Part shown: positions 45,723 to 57,888 of the stretch, in pieces | Layout: every line of letters begins with the position of its first letter | How positions within the stretch are numbered: the stretch's first letter is position 1 | Assembly (NCBI GenBank): GCA_963971405.1 | Contig: OZ020486.1 | Span: 9,881,419 to 9,945,418, forward strand | DNA: 64,000 nt | Source of the DNA: Psococerastis gibbosa | Lineage: Eukaryota; Arthropoda; Insecta; Psocodea; Psocidae | Direction of reading: 5' to 3' | Translations under genes and position numbers: made by a program | The notes under the pieces: generated by a model | The model's input: only the letters and a program-made list of their open reading frames with translations | Told to the model about the DNA's origin: nothing | Database searches by the model: none

Positions 45723-47396
45723 GAACACCAAATGGTAAAAGAGAGGGCAGTTTTCCCAGTGAAAAAAATAAAGTTTGCAAGAAAAGTTACAACTGACGGA
45801 AACTTGGGCAATGTCAGAACCCTAGATTGTTGCAACTAACCACCACTGCATAAAGAAAATAAGGATTTTCCTAATTGCCTTTACACGCAGAAGCTATTTT
45901 ACAAGCTACTCAAGCGTACAAGGATTTGCGAGAATTCACTTTGTTGTTAAATTATCGAAGAAGTCCTGTCCAGATTGGGTCATCAGAATGAATGGACGAT
46001 CGTTAGGATGATATGACTGATAGGCGTCATTACAATGTCAGATTTGGTGATCAACTGGCTACATCCGGGCTCCGGCACACCCCTTTCACCACCCAAAGCT
46101 CCGAAACTTGTAAAACAGACTTCGTTATCGTAGAATATATCAATATCAAAGTGCATAGGAACATTTCATCAAAGGTATGTCTTGACATTGATAGCTTCAG
46201 GATCAATATTTCATGTAAAATTTAATTTAGTACAAAAACAAGTAGTGGAATATACGATTTTCTCTTCAAGGAGAAATTTCCAATGCCATTTATATACCAT
46301 TATCCCAGTAGGATTCAGGGTAACTTAGTATATATAACACCTGGAAGTAAACCCTTTTCCTTCTTGAGCAAAAGTATTAGGTCAATCTTGTATTGAATAG
46401 AAATAGAAGCATTTTTGGTATGTTTATGAAGAAATATGTGAATGCCGGTGATTAGGTCCCTCGACCACGTCCCATCAGCTCAATATTGTTTTCAATCCAA
46501 CTTCGATGACCATCCTTGAACCCAGGAAGCACGCGCACATCCAGGCTCATTTTGGACGTATCCCAGGCTGACGACAGGCTACCCGATGGGAGCTTCTTAA
46601 ATCTACGGGCGACGACACGTGTTCCGCTCATGTTTAGCATGTTGTCCTATCGTGTTGGGCAGCGCCTCCAGTTGTTCAGCGTTCCAGACACGTTCCGGGT
46701 CCTTCCGCCGGATGATCATGGCCGTGGCAGTGACATGTTATCGCAAATCTGCCGGGTGGTTGCCCTGGCAGACTACCATAAACAGAACGAGTGCCGATTT
46801 TTGAACAACATCCAAGGAGCTTCGCGCCAAATCTTCAGAGAGCTAGTCCACGAAATGCTCAGATGAGGTCGATTGTTTAACAGCATCCAAAAGTGTTGAG
46901 CATCGCTTTGCCAAATCTTGAAGAATCCGTTGGGAATGAGGAGCAAATGACCACATTAACCGGGTTCCAAGCTCCATATAGAGCAGGAATGTAAGGCAGA
47001 TATGGTGGGTGACAAGTCACATGAAAGCTGACTACGGAACCACTGGAAGGACGCGAGGTAGAGGGTGCAGCTGTCGGAGGCGTCTAGGCAGCGGAAGACG
47101 AGGGAGGTCGGAAGGACTGTGAAAAAAGAGGTGTTGTGAGAAAGAAAGAAAGAAAATTGTCATTATTTTCCATATGGGCGAGAGATCACAACTTGCAAGC
47201 TGTAGCGCCAGAAGAAGAAAAACTTAGTTTAGCGCCAATTCATCAAAGATGTATAGTACTAGTTCCCAGCTATAATGGACCAGAATGCTTGCAGTCATAT
47301 TTAGGCTAAATGAGGCTAGCATAAATCCTTGCAAACAAGAACTATGCGAGTTATGTGTCCATTTCTGTGTAATAAAACACGGCTCATTAATCGTTC
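45723..47396. other. Unassigned DNA; one 116-codon open frame
   Basis: No recognised gene. The patch 46470-46865 is GC-richer and has a plus-strand frame of 116 codons plus overlapping frames on both strands. It resembles an old repeat more than an exon, but I could not place it. Confidence 0.35.
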
Positions 47397-47404
47397 ACTA
47401 CGAC

Positions 47405-47585
47405 CAGGGACGGTTTCAGAAAAAGTTTTCGGGGGGGGGGGGGCGGTGACCTGAAAAATATAGCGTTTCCCTTACTTGAGTAACAATTTCTCTTCATTTC
47501 CTTCAAAAGTCCATTCTATCTAGTATAAAGCTATTTTTCTCGGGGGGGGGGGGGGGGGGGCGACTGCCCCAAGGATCCGTCCCTG
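47405..47585. mobile_element. hAT-like MITE with 8-bp target duplication and two poly-G runs
   Basis: 181 bp with ends cagggacgg and ccgtccctg, flanked by the exact 8-mer actacgac (47397-47404 and 47586-47593). CAGGG-type ends with 8-bp duplications are the hAT signature. The interior holds G13 (47431-47443) and G19 (47542-47560) and no coding sequence. Confidence 0.88.
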
Positions 47586-47593
47586 ACTACGAC

Positions 47594-48837
47594 TAGCCAT
47601 GGCCAATATTTCCCAAAATTGTTTGATACTTATTTCACGAGAAGAGGCCATAAGCTCAGCAAGGCAAATGGGTGTATTTCCTACTGCCAGCACATGTTTT
47701 TCAATGTCACATGAATTGGAATCTCCGATAGAAGCATTACTCAGAGCAGTACCAATTTACCATAGATGGTCCGAGTACTCTTCGTGGGTCATGAAGCTCT
47801 GTGGAATCTTTACCGTAAGGTCTGCAATACCGAGAAATCCAAGAATTATACCGACATAACATGGTAGATAGTAAGCTATGTAAGTTTTATTAAGCAAATA
47901 GAGTTTTATCAACCTGTGTTAGGGAGATGGAACAATAACTCCCGCCAAAAAATGATGTTTGAATTTCTGGTAGCAGCAAATCCAGAGAGCGAATGTCCAA
48001 ACTCTCCTATATAGAATACAGAACTCTATAATAATAAGACCAACATCATTTTCATTGATATATATTGTATACGACTTCGAGGACATTTAAATAAAGTTTG
48101 ATTAAGACAGTTGCCGGCCGATATGAGCTGTTTGGTATGCATATGGAACACTTGTTTTCTTGATTAACAGTCCGTCTAATTAAACCATTCTCGAAACAAT
48201 CAAGTCTATACGGGCCGCCATTATGGAAAAATTTCATGGCTTTGTAAAGCATATGTTACGTCACACTGCACTCATTTCACTTGTAGAGCTCACTAAAGAC
48301 TATTTCAAAACATACTGAATTTTACTTAGTTTCAAATTGCTGTGTTTGAGCTTCTTATTCTCTGTTATATGGGGCAATCGAAAGCATGGAGCACAGTTTC
48401 AATTTGTCCCCGTAGGATTTCAAATGGCATGTTACGGTTGTATGGTCAGAGTTACCCCAATTCCAAATACCAGTCTTGAGTGATATAATAGGGCCATTTC
48501 AATTTCAAATTGCTACACCCAACCCCCCCCCCCCCCCCTAGAATATATAACAGTACGATGGTCAGTATTGTAACTCCGTTCAGTAAAAGGGTACTTCGCT
48601 TGCAAATCCGCATTGGCGCTAACCCATTTTAGCCTTGTTCAAATATTCACAAAATTGAAGTCGAATGAAAAACGGTTGGCTAGAATTCGTTTACATTCAA
48701 AGACTGTTTAGTTAATGCATTTGTTATTGGCTGGCGATTTCTGAAAAACGCCAAAAACAGGACATTTTAGACAGAGAAAGTTTCTCTTGGACCCTTTGAG
48801 GACAACGGGACAGTATGTATGAATACGGGACAGATGA
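47594..48837. other. Unassigned DNA with a C16 run
   Basis: No recognised gene. An 86-codon frame at 47599-47859 matches nothing known. C16 at 48523-48538. Confidence 0.35.
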
Positions 48838-49048
48838 TCAGGACCTGTAGAATAGTGGTACAGACTCCGAATTTCACCCGAAAGGTTGTTGCTTCTAGTC
48901 CCACACTGGCTACATTTTCTGGCCATGCTTCGGAGGGCATGTAAAGCAGGCGGTCCCGGGTCATCCTGTCATCCTAGTTGAGTGTAAGAGAGGGCTTTAT
49001 AGCCCTAACTCCGCTAGGTTGGCTTAGTAATAGAACAACAAAAAGTCA
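48838..49048 (+). mobile_element. SINE-A copy 5
   Basis: Near full length. The head is tagaatagtggtacagactc, the B-box is altered (GCTTCTAGTCC), and the body and tail are typical. A short tandem duplication (tcctgtcatcctag) sits in the middle. Confidence 0.85.
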
Positions 49049-49177
49049 CTATGCAAATGCAAAATATGATCAATACTTCTACTCTCTCAATAGTTTCTGC
49101 TACCTACTATATATTGTACGAACGACAGAAATTGTTTTATATAGATTGAGAGTCCCTTGACACCCTGAAGGAGGCAC

Positions 49178-49357
49178 CAAGGGCGGATAGGCGGGTCACA
49201 GGTTTTTTGTAAGTTTAAAGGTAATTTTTTTTTTTTTTGAAAAGTTGCGTTTTATTCATTTTTTTATACTAGGTATCTTATGAATTTACTATGAATTCAC
49301 TCATTTAAGGGGGGGGGGTTGACCCCCTGACCCTCTCCCCTCGTGAATCCGCCATTG
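49178..49357. mobile_element. hAT-like MITE (tentative)
   Basis: The ends caagggcggat and atccgccattg are near-inverted copies. The interior holds a T-run and a G9 run followed by ttgaccccctgaccctc. The flanks (gaggcac and ggggcac) suggest an imperfect target duplication. It is similar in style to 53975-54284. Confidence 0.5.
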
Positions 49358-50369
49358 GGGGCACAAACAAGGTAGATAAAGAAGAAGCCTACTATGTATC
49401 AGACTTACTCATCCAATACCTTACGTACGAGAACTGCTGGTAAGGGTGCAATTAGCTTACCTGAAACACACACAAAATTGGGTTAGTCAAAAAGGCTACA
49501 AAACAGGAGTATATTTTGGCACAACGTCAGCTATACCGGGGTCGATAGGCTAATAGGCTATCCGTATGGGTAGTAATTCTCTGCGGGCAAGAATTTACTT
49601 ATGCAAACAAATATTACATTTAAATAGCAATGAAGAAGAAGCAAGTTCAAGACAGCATTTGCTGGAGGAGGCTGTATGCGACTGCAGAAGTGATAAAAAT
49701 TTATCAAACATAATTGATTGTCATTTGTTCACAAAAATGTCTTCCTTAGACCTTAACTCCATCAAAAAGAGCTCATGACATTGTTATCGTAAAAAAAAAT
49801 ATTGATCATTCCAGTCAACGACATATTTTTCTGTTTAAGAATTCGAAGAGGGGTCAATTGATAAAAGTGATGGCTGACACTAACGCTTATCGGCGCGGCG
49901 TACAAACAATAAACGACAACAAAGGGGGACGACGCATACGTTACTCCTAAATATGTCAACAGTATGCTGTCGAGCTGCTTGAGAAATACACGCAGGAGCC
50001 CTTCACACAGTTTTCACTGATGGTGCGTTTTGTAAACATTCTGACACGCTTTCGATAATACTCAGGTTCATTTCAGGAAATCTTATAGACATTCTATTCT
50101 CATTGCTGCCCTATTTATACGTTAGTTCAGGTGTTAGCAACATGAGGTTGCGAGCTGCATTTGGCTCGTGCGGCTCTTCCCTATATGACCGGCTCTATAC
50201 ACAAAAAGTAAATAGGTAATGAACATAATAGCACAGCCAGATGGCTACCTACTTTTAAGAGTGCATTCGCATTTCAAAGATAACTAATAACCTGCAAGGC
50301 GTTTCTTACAAAGCTGTTCTATCTTTCTATCTATCCTTCGCAGATCTGTCTGCCCCTTATGAACGCACT
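49358..50369. other. Unassigned DNA
   Basis: About 1 kb without a recognised gene or repeat. Confidence 0.35.
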
Positions 50370-50442
50370 GAGGCAAACGAGTGACCGATTACTACGGTAG
50401 TCTGCCACTCGGGGAACCTGATTCGAGTCCCAGACGGGCCAA
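50370..50442 (+). other. tRNA-like segment (SINE head or tRNA pseudogene)
   Basis: Contains ctgaggcaaacgagtg, then about 40 bases on the B-box-like gattcgagtcccagacgggc. The spacing fits RNA polymerase III internal promoters. The stems do not pair into a convincing cloverleaf by eye. Confidence 0.35.
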
Positions 50443-50961
50443 TTTTACATGTAGACATAAAGAAATGACGTCAAATCCCAATGTTTGGTTAGCCACAAGC
50501 ATTTTTCGATACGAAAGAGATTCATTGAATTAACACGGTAGGTACAGTGGTTTTTATAAAAGAGTTTTACAAGATAATGGCGATTGTTATTCCCACAGCT
50601 TGCGTTGCTGTGGCCGCCGTCAACGAGCTATGAAATTGGTGCTTGTGGCGTCCCTTAACTAGATAATCACCTACTTTGTCTGTCAACGGAACATCTACAG
50701 ATAATCGACTCGACTTTCGAAACAAAAGTTTCAAGTGCCACCCATTGTACCATCAAGCCAAAGTTTGGCCCATCGCCTGAGATTAAAAAAAAAAAAGAAC
50801 TCTAAGGAAAGGTTTATAGCACAACTGCAAGAGACACCCCAACTTTCCGTTTTTTCATTAAGCCAATTTTCACAGGAGATATTGATCGATACTATTGTTG
50901 AGCAAGAAGATGTCTTTCTACATTACGATATAGTTTCTTTGTTTTCCTACGCCACCTTTCC

Positions 50962-51080
50962 AGCATTTCTGCTTTAAGGAACCCTGTCTCCCTGGCGGGA
51001 GGAGGGAGTCTGTTTATTAACTTAAGGCACCCTAAGGGCAGACTCCTTTACCTCAAGTAGAAGGGGAGTTGACTAACAGG
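50962..51080 (-). mobile_element. SINE-B fragment
   Basis: Matches the 3' body of SINE-B on the minus strand: agcatttctgctttaaggaa, ccctgtc.ccctggcggga, gcaccctaagggcagactcc, ggggagttgactaacagg. Confidence 0.8.
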
Positions 51081-51099
51081 TATTAGTTATTTTGATATA

Positions 51100-51207
51100 A
51101 TTCGGAGGGCATGTAAAGCAGGCTTCCCCAAACCTTCCTAGTTGAATGTAAGAGATGGCTTTATTGCCTTAAAACCGCTAAGTTAGCTTAATAATAGAAT
51201 AAAGTCA
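51100..51207 (+). mobile_element. SINE-A fragment (3' half)
   Basis: Begins at ttcggagggcatgtaaagca and runs to a diverged tail (cgctaagttagcttaataat). It lies 20 bp after the SINE-B fragment. Confidence 0.75.
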
Positions 51208-51794
51208 TTTATTCATATTTTAACACATGGTGGTGGCGTACAGTATGCGTTTGATTCTATTTAACAAACGATGGTGGTACCCGCCATAAGAATATTACAA
51301 AACACAAAATTTAGTAAATCTAATTTTAATTTATTTTTTAATTAATTAATTTTAATTTATTACGCTCTGATTTAATCGATACTACATATGTATATATGCA
51401 TGCTTTTCCTATTTTGACCCACAACTACCTCCGTCCCAGGCCTACAGTACGCTACGCGAAGCGATATTATTGTTGTTGGATAGTGTGTTCTTGATAGGAC
51501 GTAAATAAGTATTTCCATAGAACGAAGATGGCTGCGTCTCACACACAAATATGTCACCCAGACAGCTCATACTAAACCTATCAAATAAATCAAAATCAAA
51601 TGGCAGTCAAATCCCCCAAACAGACACTGAAAACAAGCTCAGACGACAAACGAGCGCCGTAAAGACGTTTATGGCCCATCAACAGCAGAAGACGAACATA
51701 AATTTCCATTGTAAACACTTATTATTATTAACAATATTTTATCCATTACACTGCTATACTCAAACACACTGTCGCAGCCACCCCTGCCCACACT
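51208..51794. other. Unassigned DNA
   Basis: AT-rich, no recognised gene. Confidence 0.35.
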
Positions 51795-52040
51795 TAGGTC
51801 TGGTACACACGGACGACTATCGCAGTCGCGATTTGCCGAAGTCTTTTCCATTGTAGAGATAGGGCTTGGTGAATGGTTGGGGCATCTCTGCATACCCAAA
51901 GAGTGTACTTCAGAAGATTTCTATGATCTGGGGTGCACTTTCATGCGGTCAGCTTCAGGCCAGCTTTCGAAATCGTCAATAAATCTGCTAGCCCTATATG
52001 GCTACAATGGAAAAGACGCGAGAATCGTACTGTATTAGTA
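51795..52040. repeat. Foldback element related to the 30-bp array at 20402
   Basis: The left arm cgatttgccgaagtcttttc, cattgtagagatagggct and the right arm ctagccctatatggctacaa, tggaaaagac are inverted counterparts. They match one unit of the 20402-20600 array plus its flank. The interior (about 51865-51990) is unique. Confidence 0.6.
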
Positions 52041-52262
52041 GATCAATCAACATATTATCTGCAATGTATTCGACTGAACAATGTTGACTTGCTGAACAAT
52101 GCAATGCGCAAAAACAGTAAATAAAATTATATACACATGGTATATTAGGTAAATGTTCCAAAACGAGTAAAACGACCCTCTGCTGGCAGGGACACCAAAC
52201 TACCATAACATATTATGGCCGGAAAGGAGACAGAAATGGTCAAAAATCTAATTCTAAATTTG

Positions 52263-52425
52263 TCAGGACATGTAGAGTAGTGGTAAGGATTCTGACTTCC
52301 AACCAAAAGGTTGTTGGTTTTTGTCCCACACCTTCGGAGGATACATTTAGCGGTTAGAACTTCCCTGCAAAGTGTAACTAAGTCCTAACTCCGCTAGGTA
52401 GGCTAAGTAACAGGACTAAAATCAT
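52263..52425 (+). mobile_element. SINE-A copy, internally deleted
   Basis: Head tcaggacatgtagagtagtg and diverged B-box (ggtttttgtcc), then a shortened body, then cctaactccgctaggtaggc and a decayed tail. Old copy. Confidence 0.8.
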
Positions 52426-53966
52426 TTTTCACAGTATTTTGTTTGAAAATTTTGTGTAGCCTATATAACATAGCCTACAAGACGACTCTTGAGATTTCCC
52501 AGTTTATTTCAAATTACCCTTCCTGGTACTGGCAAGACAATTCGTTAGATTCCATTTATGCAGATGACTTTTTGTGCTTCCTTTTAAAAAAAAAACTCTC
52601 TTAATAAGACGCTTCACCTTACCTTATTTTTTTGTCGCTCACAGGATTACCTAGCATAATTTAATGGGCTCTTAGAAGCTTGAAATTACAACATAGGTTA
52701 CTGGAACACACTTGTGAAAAAGTAACCAGAAAGTCAATGAATCAAGAACTTCACTGGACAATATTACACCGCCATCAGAATAGATCAGCAGCGACAACAA
52801 AATATCCGATTCCGTACAAAAAAAAAAAAAACACATCGAAAACAGCCCATTTTACGGGTAAAATAATAAAAGTCTGTAATAAAAACTTCCGGTGCAGCAT
52901 CCCCGGACCATATTGTGCGGCTATTAAGGCATTCCAAGAATGGAATAGGTTAGTTTTAGGGGACTAACGGCCATATGGGAACAATGTGTTGCCTAGGGGC
53001 TGAATAATATGATAATAATTTGGTAAATCTTCCCAACATAAGACGTCTTTCATAAGGCAGACTTCCATTGTGATAGGGGGCCGGAGCGATAACGCTTTCA
53101 GTGTCGTGATAAGCTTTATGAATATTTTAAGAGAGTTTACATATTATACGGTCAGTGGCGCCATTTGGGCCGAAAGGGGGACCCTAGGATTTTAAGAAAT
53201 ACGCACCAGATTGCTATGGCAACTTATTTTATTGTTTCTGCGCCACACTTGCTCCCTTTATGCCTTCCCTCCTCTCATCAAGGAAATCTCTGAAATGGCA
53301 CTACTGTACACGACAATATACAATATGGTGTTTGATACCTACACTGCTCGTAAAAGTATATACTCACAAAAACAAAAGGATAAATTAACCAGGAAACTTT
53401 CCGATACACTATGCAATATTTACGGTTACGTAAGGACACCTGCGGGCCTACTATGCTATGCCGTTCAGAATTAACTTATTCTTGGGATTAAAAGTAATCG
53501 CCAGAGTAGGCCCACTGAGGTAAATTGTACAATGCTACAATTTACTTAGTATACATTGTACCCCTGTCATAGTGTCTATGCACGTGCGTATAAGCTAGGA
53601 TTAGCGTAGACACGTGCTATTTTGTTTGTGTGCAGAATTAGCTCAGCCATTAAGTAATCCGTGATTCACGGTGCGTCATACGACTTTGTATCACATGGCT
53701 TGCAGACCGAAGAATTATCCAGGCAATTAGGACTCTATAGCTGTGTAATATGGGGGGTCAACGCACATTTAGAATCATAAATGTGGAAATTTATGGGCAA
53801 ATTTCAGAGCCTATGTTAATTATAATTCTTCTGTTACCGACCGCAGTTTCGTCCAGCTTGGACTGGTCATTTCAAGGTTACTTGAAAGGTAGAAGGCATA
53901 GACAGAAGACGCACATAAAGACGAGGATCCTGATTTCTGGAAGTGAGTAGCCACCCCTAGAGCCAC
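52426..53966. other. Unassigned DNA
   Basis: About 1.5 kb without a recognised gene. The small frames at 52680-52967 and 53211-53474 show no motif. Confidence 0.35.
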
Positions 53967-53974
53967 CCCGAAAT

Positions 53975-54284
53975 CAATGGCGGATCCACAGGGAGGGTTT
54001 GAGAGCCTGCAGCATCCATTTCGACACATGGATGGAGTTAGCGGAGAATCGCGCGCTTTGGAGGGGCTTGGTGCGACAGGCGAGAGGTCCTCACAGGCCG
54101 ATGGAGCCACCATAAGTAAGTACAGGGAGGGTCAGGGGGGTCATGACCCCCCCCCCCCTAAATGAGCAAATGCATAAGATAATAAAAAAAATTAATAAAG
54201 CCCAACTTTTCAACAAACAAATTACTTTTTAATGCAACTTGTGACCCCCCCCCCCCCATAAATTTTCTGCTGGATCCGCCGTTG
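53975..54284. mobile_element. hAT-like MITE carrying a nested LINE tail
   Basis: The ends caatggcggatcca and tggatccgccgttg are inverted copies. The flanking 8-mers cccgaaat (53967-53974) and cccaaact (54285-54292) agree at six positions, consistent with an aged hAT-type duplication. The interior has C12 (54147-54158) and C13 (54245-54257) runs and a LINE insertion at 53999-54121. Confidence 0.75.
53999..54121 (+). mobile_element. Very short LINE 3' end with 11-bp target duplication
   Basis: One frame reads WMELAENRALWRGLVRQARG, PHRPMEPP and a stop, the usual end of insect LINE ORF2 proteins. The 11-mer acagggagggt flanks it (53988-53998 and 54122-54132). The 123-bp copy is thus an extreme 5' truncation inserted into the hAT-like element. 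Confidence 0.8.
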
Positions 54285-54292
54285 CCCAAACT

Positions 54293-54883
54293 GTAGAATT
54301 TCGAAAGGCTATGCCAGATAGAATGTATATATAGGATCACAAATTAAAATAGGAAACATACAGAACTGAACAATCGTATCTCATATTAGTGGCCACGACG
54401 CCGCATATAGCATATTACACATTGACGCAGATTTCGTCTCAAAACTGTCAGTTTGAAATACTAAAAATATGTACAGCAATAAAAAGGCTAAATTATCTGC
54501 CTCTTGTATAGGCAAGTGAGTCAGCAATGCAATTAAACCCGGAGGGCAATTTGTCTGCCACCACGATTTAGCACACGCCAATAAGTTAACAACTTCAATA
54601 ATCGTACAGATTTTAATTTTCATATTCGGAGCTAGTAGGAAGTAAGCTAAATACTGTTGAAGCGGCGAAAAACAGATGAAAAAATGATGAATGTGAAGCA
54701 CGCTATGCCTCTTTTACACCTCTAGTCATGATCACTGATGGCGTCTATGGACCGCAAATGTCGGATTTTATGTGCCATTTAGCTCAACAACTGGCTGATT
54801 GGTGGCATAAATCTGTGGGGGTCGTCGAAGGGTGCTGAGAGCCCGAGCCATAATGGTCATACTACGGGCTCGCAGTATGTGCA
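54293..54883. other. Unassigned DNA
   Basis: About 590 bp, no recognised gene or repeat. Confidence 0.35.
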
Positions 54884-54886
54884 TTA

Positions 54887-55270
54887 GGCGCCCATTCCAC
54901 CGACCGGCTAGGGCTATTTACAAAAACAGTGACGTGGTGGCAGGCATTCAAGACTTAGGCGGGGTTTCCACCGACCTCGCATTGCAGAATTGACGGAAAT
55001 GTTTATTTTCCTCTATGCCATGGTTAAAATTGATCAATGATCATACAGTAAAATCACAAACAAACAAACTAAAATTAAAAAATGGCGTCATGGGATATGT
55101 TAAGTACAAACATTTTAATAGATTTCTATAAAAAGAAAAATTCTAAATTCCGTCAATGTCATTTGCATTCTGCAATGCGAGGTCGGTGGAAACGCCACCT
55201 AAATCTTGAATGTCTGCTACCACGTCACCGTTTTTGTAAATAGCCCTAGCCGGTCGGTGGAAAGGGCGCC
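54887..55270 (+). mobile_element. MITE-C copy 4 (PIF/Harbinger-like)
   Basis: Inverted ends ggcgcccattccaccgaccg and cggtcggtggaaagggcgcc, flanked by TTA (54884-54886) and TAA (55271-55273). The interior frame from 55082 starts MASWDM and continues STNILIDFYKKK. It is close in length to copies 1 and 3. Confidence 0.88.
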
Positions 55271-55273
55271 TAA

Positions 55274-56649
55274 GCGGAACCTCGACATCATTGATGGGTA
55301 TGATGGGTATGATATGTATAATACCTCATAAACCCTAATATAAATTCTAATCCCTGTAGACAAACACAAGTGACAAGACTAAGAGAAGTGAGAACCATTC
55401 TAAACCAAAACTACCAGCATTAACCAAATAACTCAACACCTCCGCACACACACTGACCGGCGCAAATAAATACTCGAAAGAGTCCCGCGACTATAAAAAA
55501 AAAAAACTCAATGTTGCATCCCACTTAACTAAATATGCTACAAGAGTTGGTGACAGCTGACATTTCACAGTTCTAAAGATTTTCAAAAATCGGAGAATAC
55601 GATATTTATTTATTTATTAACGATCACATAAAACGGGCCTAGCCCATAGGGCAAAACTGTTCTTATTCTACTATATATTGTTTTGCAGAGATTGGAAATA
55701 GACAATTCACTCATTCATTAGCTACTTAATGAGTATTTGTTGAAAATTAATCTAAATACAACAGAACAACTATAAATGATATATTATAGCAGATTTTATG
55801 AAATCCACGAATTATTTTGAACTGCATAACTAAGACTGATTGATGGGCACCTGCGTTGTAGCCCTGTAGGGTACTATTAGTTATCGTTAAGGAACTGCGC
55901 GATATTGATGCAGTCAGATATAGGAGAATTTCGGTACCAAGTGAACTCAAGTGCGCATGCGCTTATTATAATTATCCACATCCCATGTCGATTTCACCAA
56001 GGTCAATTTTCGTACAATTTCATGGCGGCTTATTAGAAATGAATCATTAAATACAGTAGTTGCAGGTTAAGTAGTAACCCTCGTCCCTCCCACTAGGTCA
56101 GTTTTTATTTTGCCACAGATATCTACGTACTGCTTTCATTTTCATTACTATATTTGCAGGGCAAAAAGAAATTCAATCAAAATGGGGGACACCTGAAAAG
56201 TAAGGAAATTGTCTTTATTTTCCATGTGGGGGAATTTTGGGCCTACCTCATACAAAAAATTATGCAAGGTATTATACAGTTACATAAAAATTTTAAATTT
56301 AACTGAAAAATATAATACAATAAAATATATAATTATAGCACGAGATAAGAGGGAAATCTTGTAAGACCAACACTGTACACTGCCAGCAGTGAGCGACTGG
56401 ATCCAGGGTTTCACCAATTTAAGTAAGATTTTCCAATGAAAATAAAATGGTAATCCCGAAATTGCCTAGGGCTACCAAGGGTAAGGGATGTTCCCGGACA
56501 GCCTGGGATTTCAAGCTGTCCGGGATGAAATTTGACTGGGAATAGTCAGGGATTTTAACGAAAAAGTGGGCCATTTCGACCAGTGTCAAATCAGGGAGAG
56601 AGGGAGGGGCAGAGAGAGTGGCGTATCTGTAGAACTTAAGAGCTCTATG
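55274..56649. other. Mostly unassigned; possible LINE tail
   Basis: No gene. Around 55590-55665 a tttatttatttatt stretch followed by aaaacgggcctagcccatag and ggcaaaactgttctt resembles a minus-strand retroposon end, but this is uncertain. Confidence 0.3.
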
Positions 56650-56936
56650 CTATATACTAAGAACCTACGATAGTAGCCGAAATCAAGGGAGCCCGCATCA
56701 GGGGGCTAAGGCACGTGCAACGAATGCCAGACAATAGGGCTACAAGAGCAGCCCTACACAAGGTGCCCCAAGGGAGAAGAAGAGTGGGACGACCACGGAT
56801 GCGACGGCTGGTTGACGTCGAGGTGGATCTGGCGTCGATGACTGGCGAAGGAGAGCGCAGGACCGCGCAGGTTGGTGCGATGTGACAGAGCAGGACAAGG
56901 CTCTTCATGGGCCGCAGCGCCAAGAAGTAAGTATTC
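56650..56936 (+). mobile_element. LINE C-terminal relic
   Basis: One frame reads KGARIRGLRHVQRMPDNRAT, RAALHKVPQGRRRVGRPRMR and RLVDVEVDL. After a frameshift near 56830 another reads DWRRRAQDRAGWCDVTEQDK and ALHGPQRQ. This is the standard LINE series GH.QRM, GRP..RW and W...AQDR.GW...K..HG before the stop. It directly precedes the MITE cluster. Confidence 0.82.
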
Positions 56937-57078
56937 ACAAATGTAAATGTTTAAATTTGTTTTTCCTTTTTAAGGCGCATATACCACCAACGTCAATAGT
57001 GATAGTAAATGTAGTATTGACGGAAATTTGAATTTTACTCTATGCCATAGTTAAAATTGATCAATGATCATAGAGTAA

Positions 57079-57217
57079 GGCGGGGATTCCATCAACGTCA
57101 ATAGTGATATTAAATGTAGTTTTGACGTGGTAGCAGACATTTTTCGTATGGCGTTTATGTCTGCTACCACGTCAAAACTACATTTACCATCACTATTGAC
57201 GTTGGTGGGAACACGCG
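57079..57217. mobile_element. Inner MITE 1 in the nested cluster
   Basis: 139 bp and almost fully palindromic: ggattccatcaacgtcaata, gtagttttgacgtggtagca, gacat, then atgtctgctaccacgtcaaa, actattgacgttggtgggaa. It is preceded by TAA; the right flank is TTC, so the target duplication is unclear. Confidence 0.7.
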
Positions 57218-57460
57218 TTCCAAACAATAACAAACTAAAATGGCGTCATAGGATATGTTAAGTACAAACATTTTATATTTTATTGTTTATAAAACAATTT
57301 TCATCTATTAAACAGATCGGTGAAGGTCGATCTTACTTCGGATCTCCTACTATTATTAGGTTTTATGAAAAATAATAAGTGTACGAAGAAAACAAATGCA
57401 AACAAAATTTCGAAAAACAAATGCAAACAAATTTCAAAACTTTGGCGCATACGTGTCATT

Positions 57461-57888
57461 GGCGGGTATTCCATATACGTACAACGTCAATGAAAATTAT
57501 GAAATAGAAGGACATTTCAATTTCTCATTGATGGCGGCCATTCCGTATGTTTTTTTCAAAAATTGACAATTTTCAATTAAAGCGTATGCGCCAAATTTTT
57601 GAAATTTGTTTGCATTTGTTTCTTGAAATTGTATTTGTTTTCTTCGTCGCCTTATTATTTAAACCTTATTATAATTTTTCTACAGAAATGCTTTCTTTTC
57701 AGAGAAATCAATTAAAATAGTTGTACTTGTCATATCCCATGACGCCATTTTTTTATTTTAGATTGTTTGTGATTTTACTCTATGATCAATTGATCATTGA
57801 TCAATTTTAACAATGGCATAGAGTAAAATTGAAATGTCCTTCAATTTCATAATTTTCATTGACGATGTACGTATGTGGAATACCCGCC
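57461..57888 (-). mobile_element. Inner MITE 2 in the nested cluster, ATT target duplication
   Basis: 428 bp with ends ggcgggtattccatatacgt and acgtatgtggaatacccgcc, flanked by ATT on both sides (57458-57460 and 57889-57891). On the minus strand it holds a frame beginning MASWDMTSTTILIDF at about 57750. It is a close relative of 58450-58887. Confidence 0.85.

Noticed and set aside
46516-46866. Possible exon or LINE piece in a GC-richer patch (116 codons)
   Set aside because: Open frames on both strands, no splice pair at the edges and no known motif. A resemblance to 43870-44060 was too weak to use.
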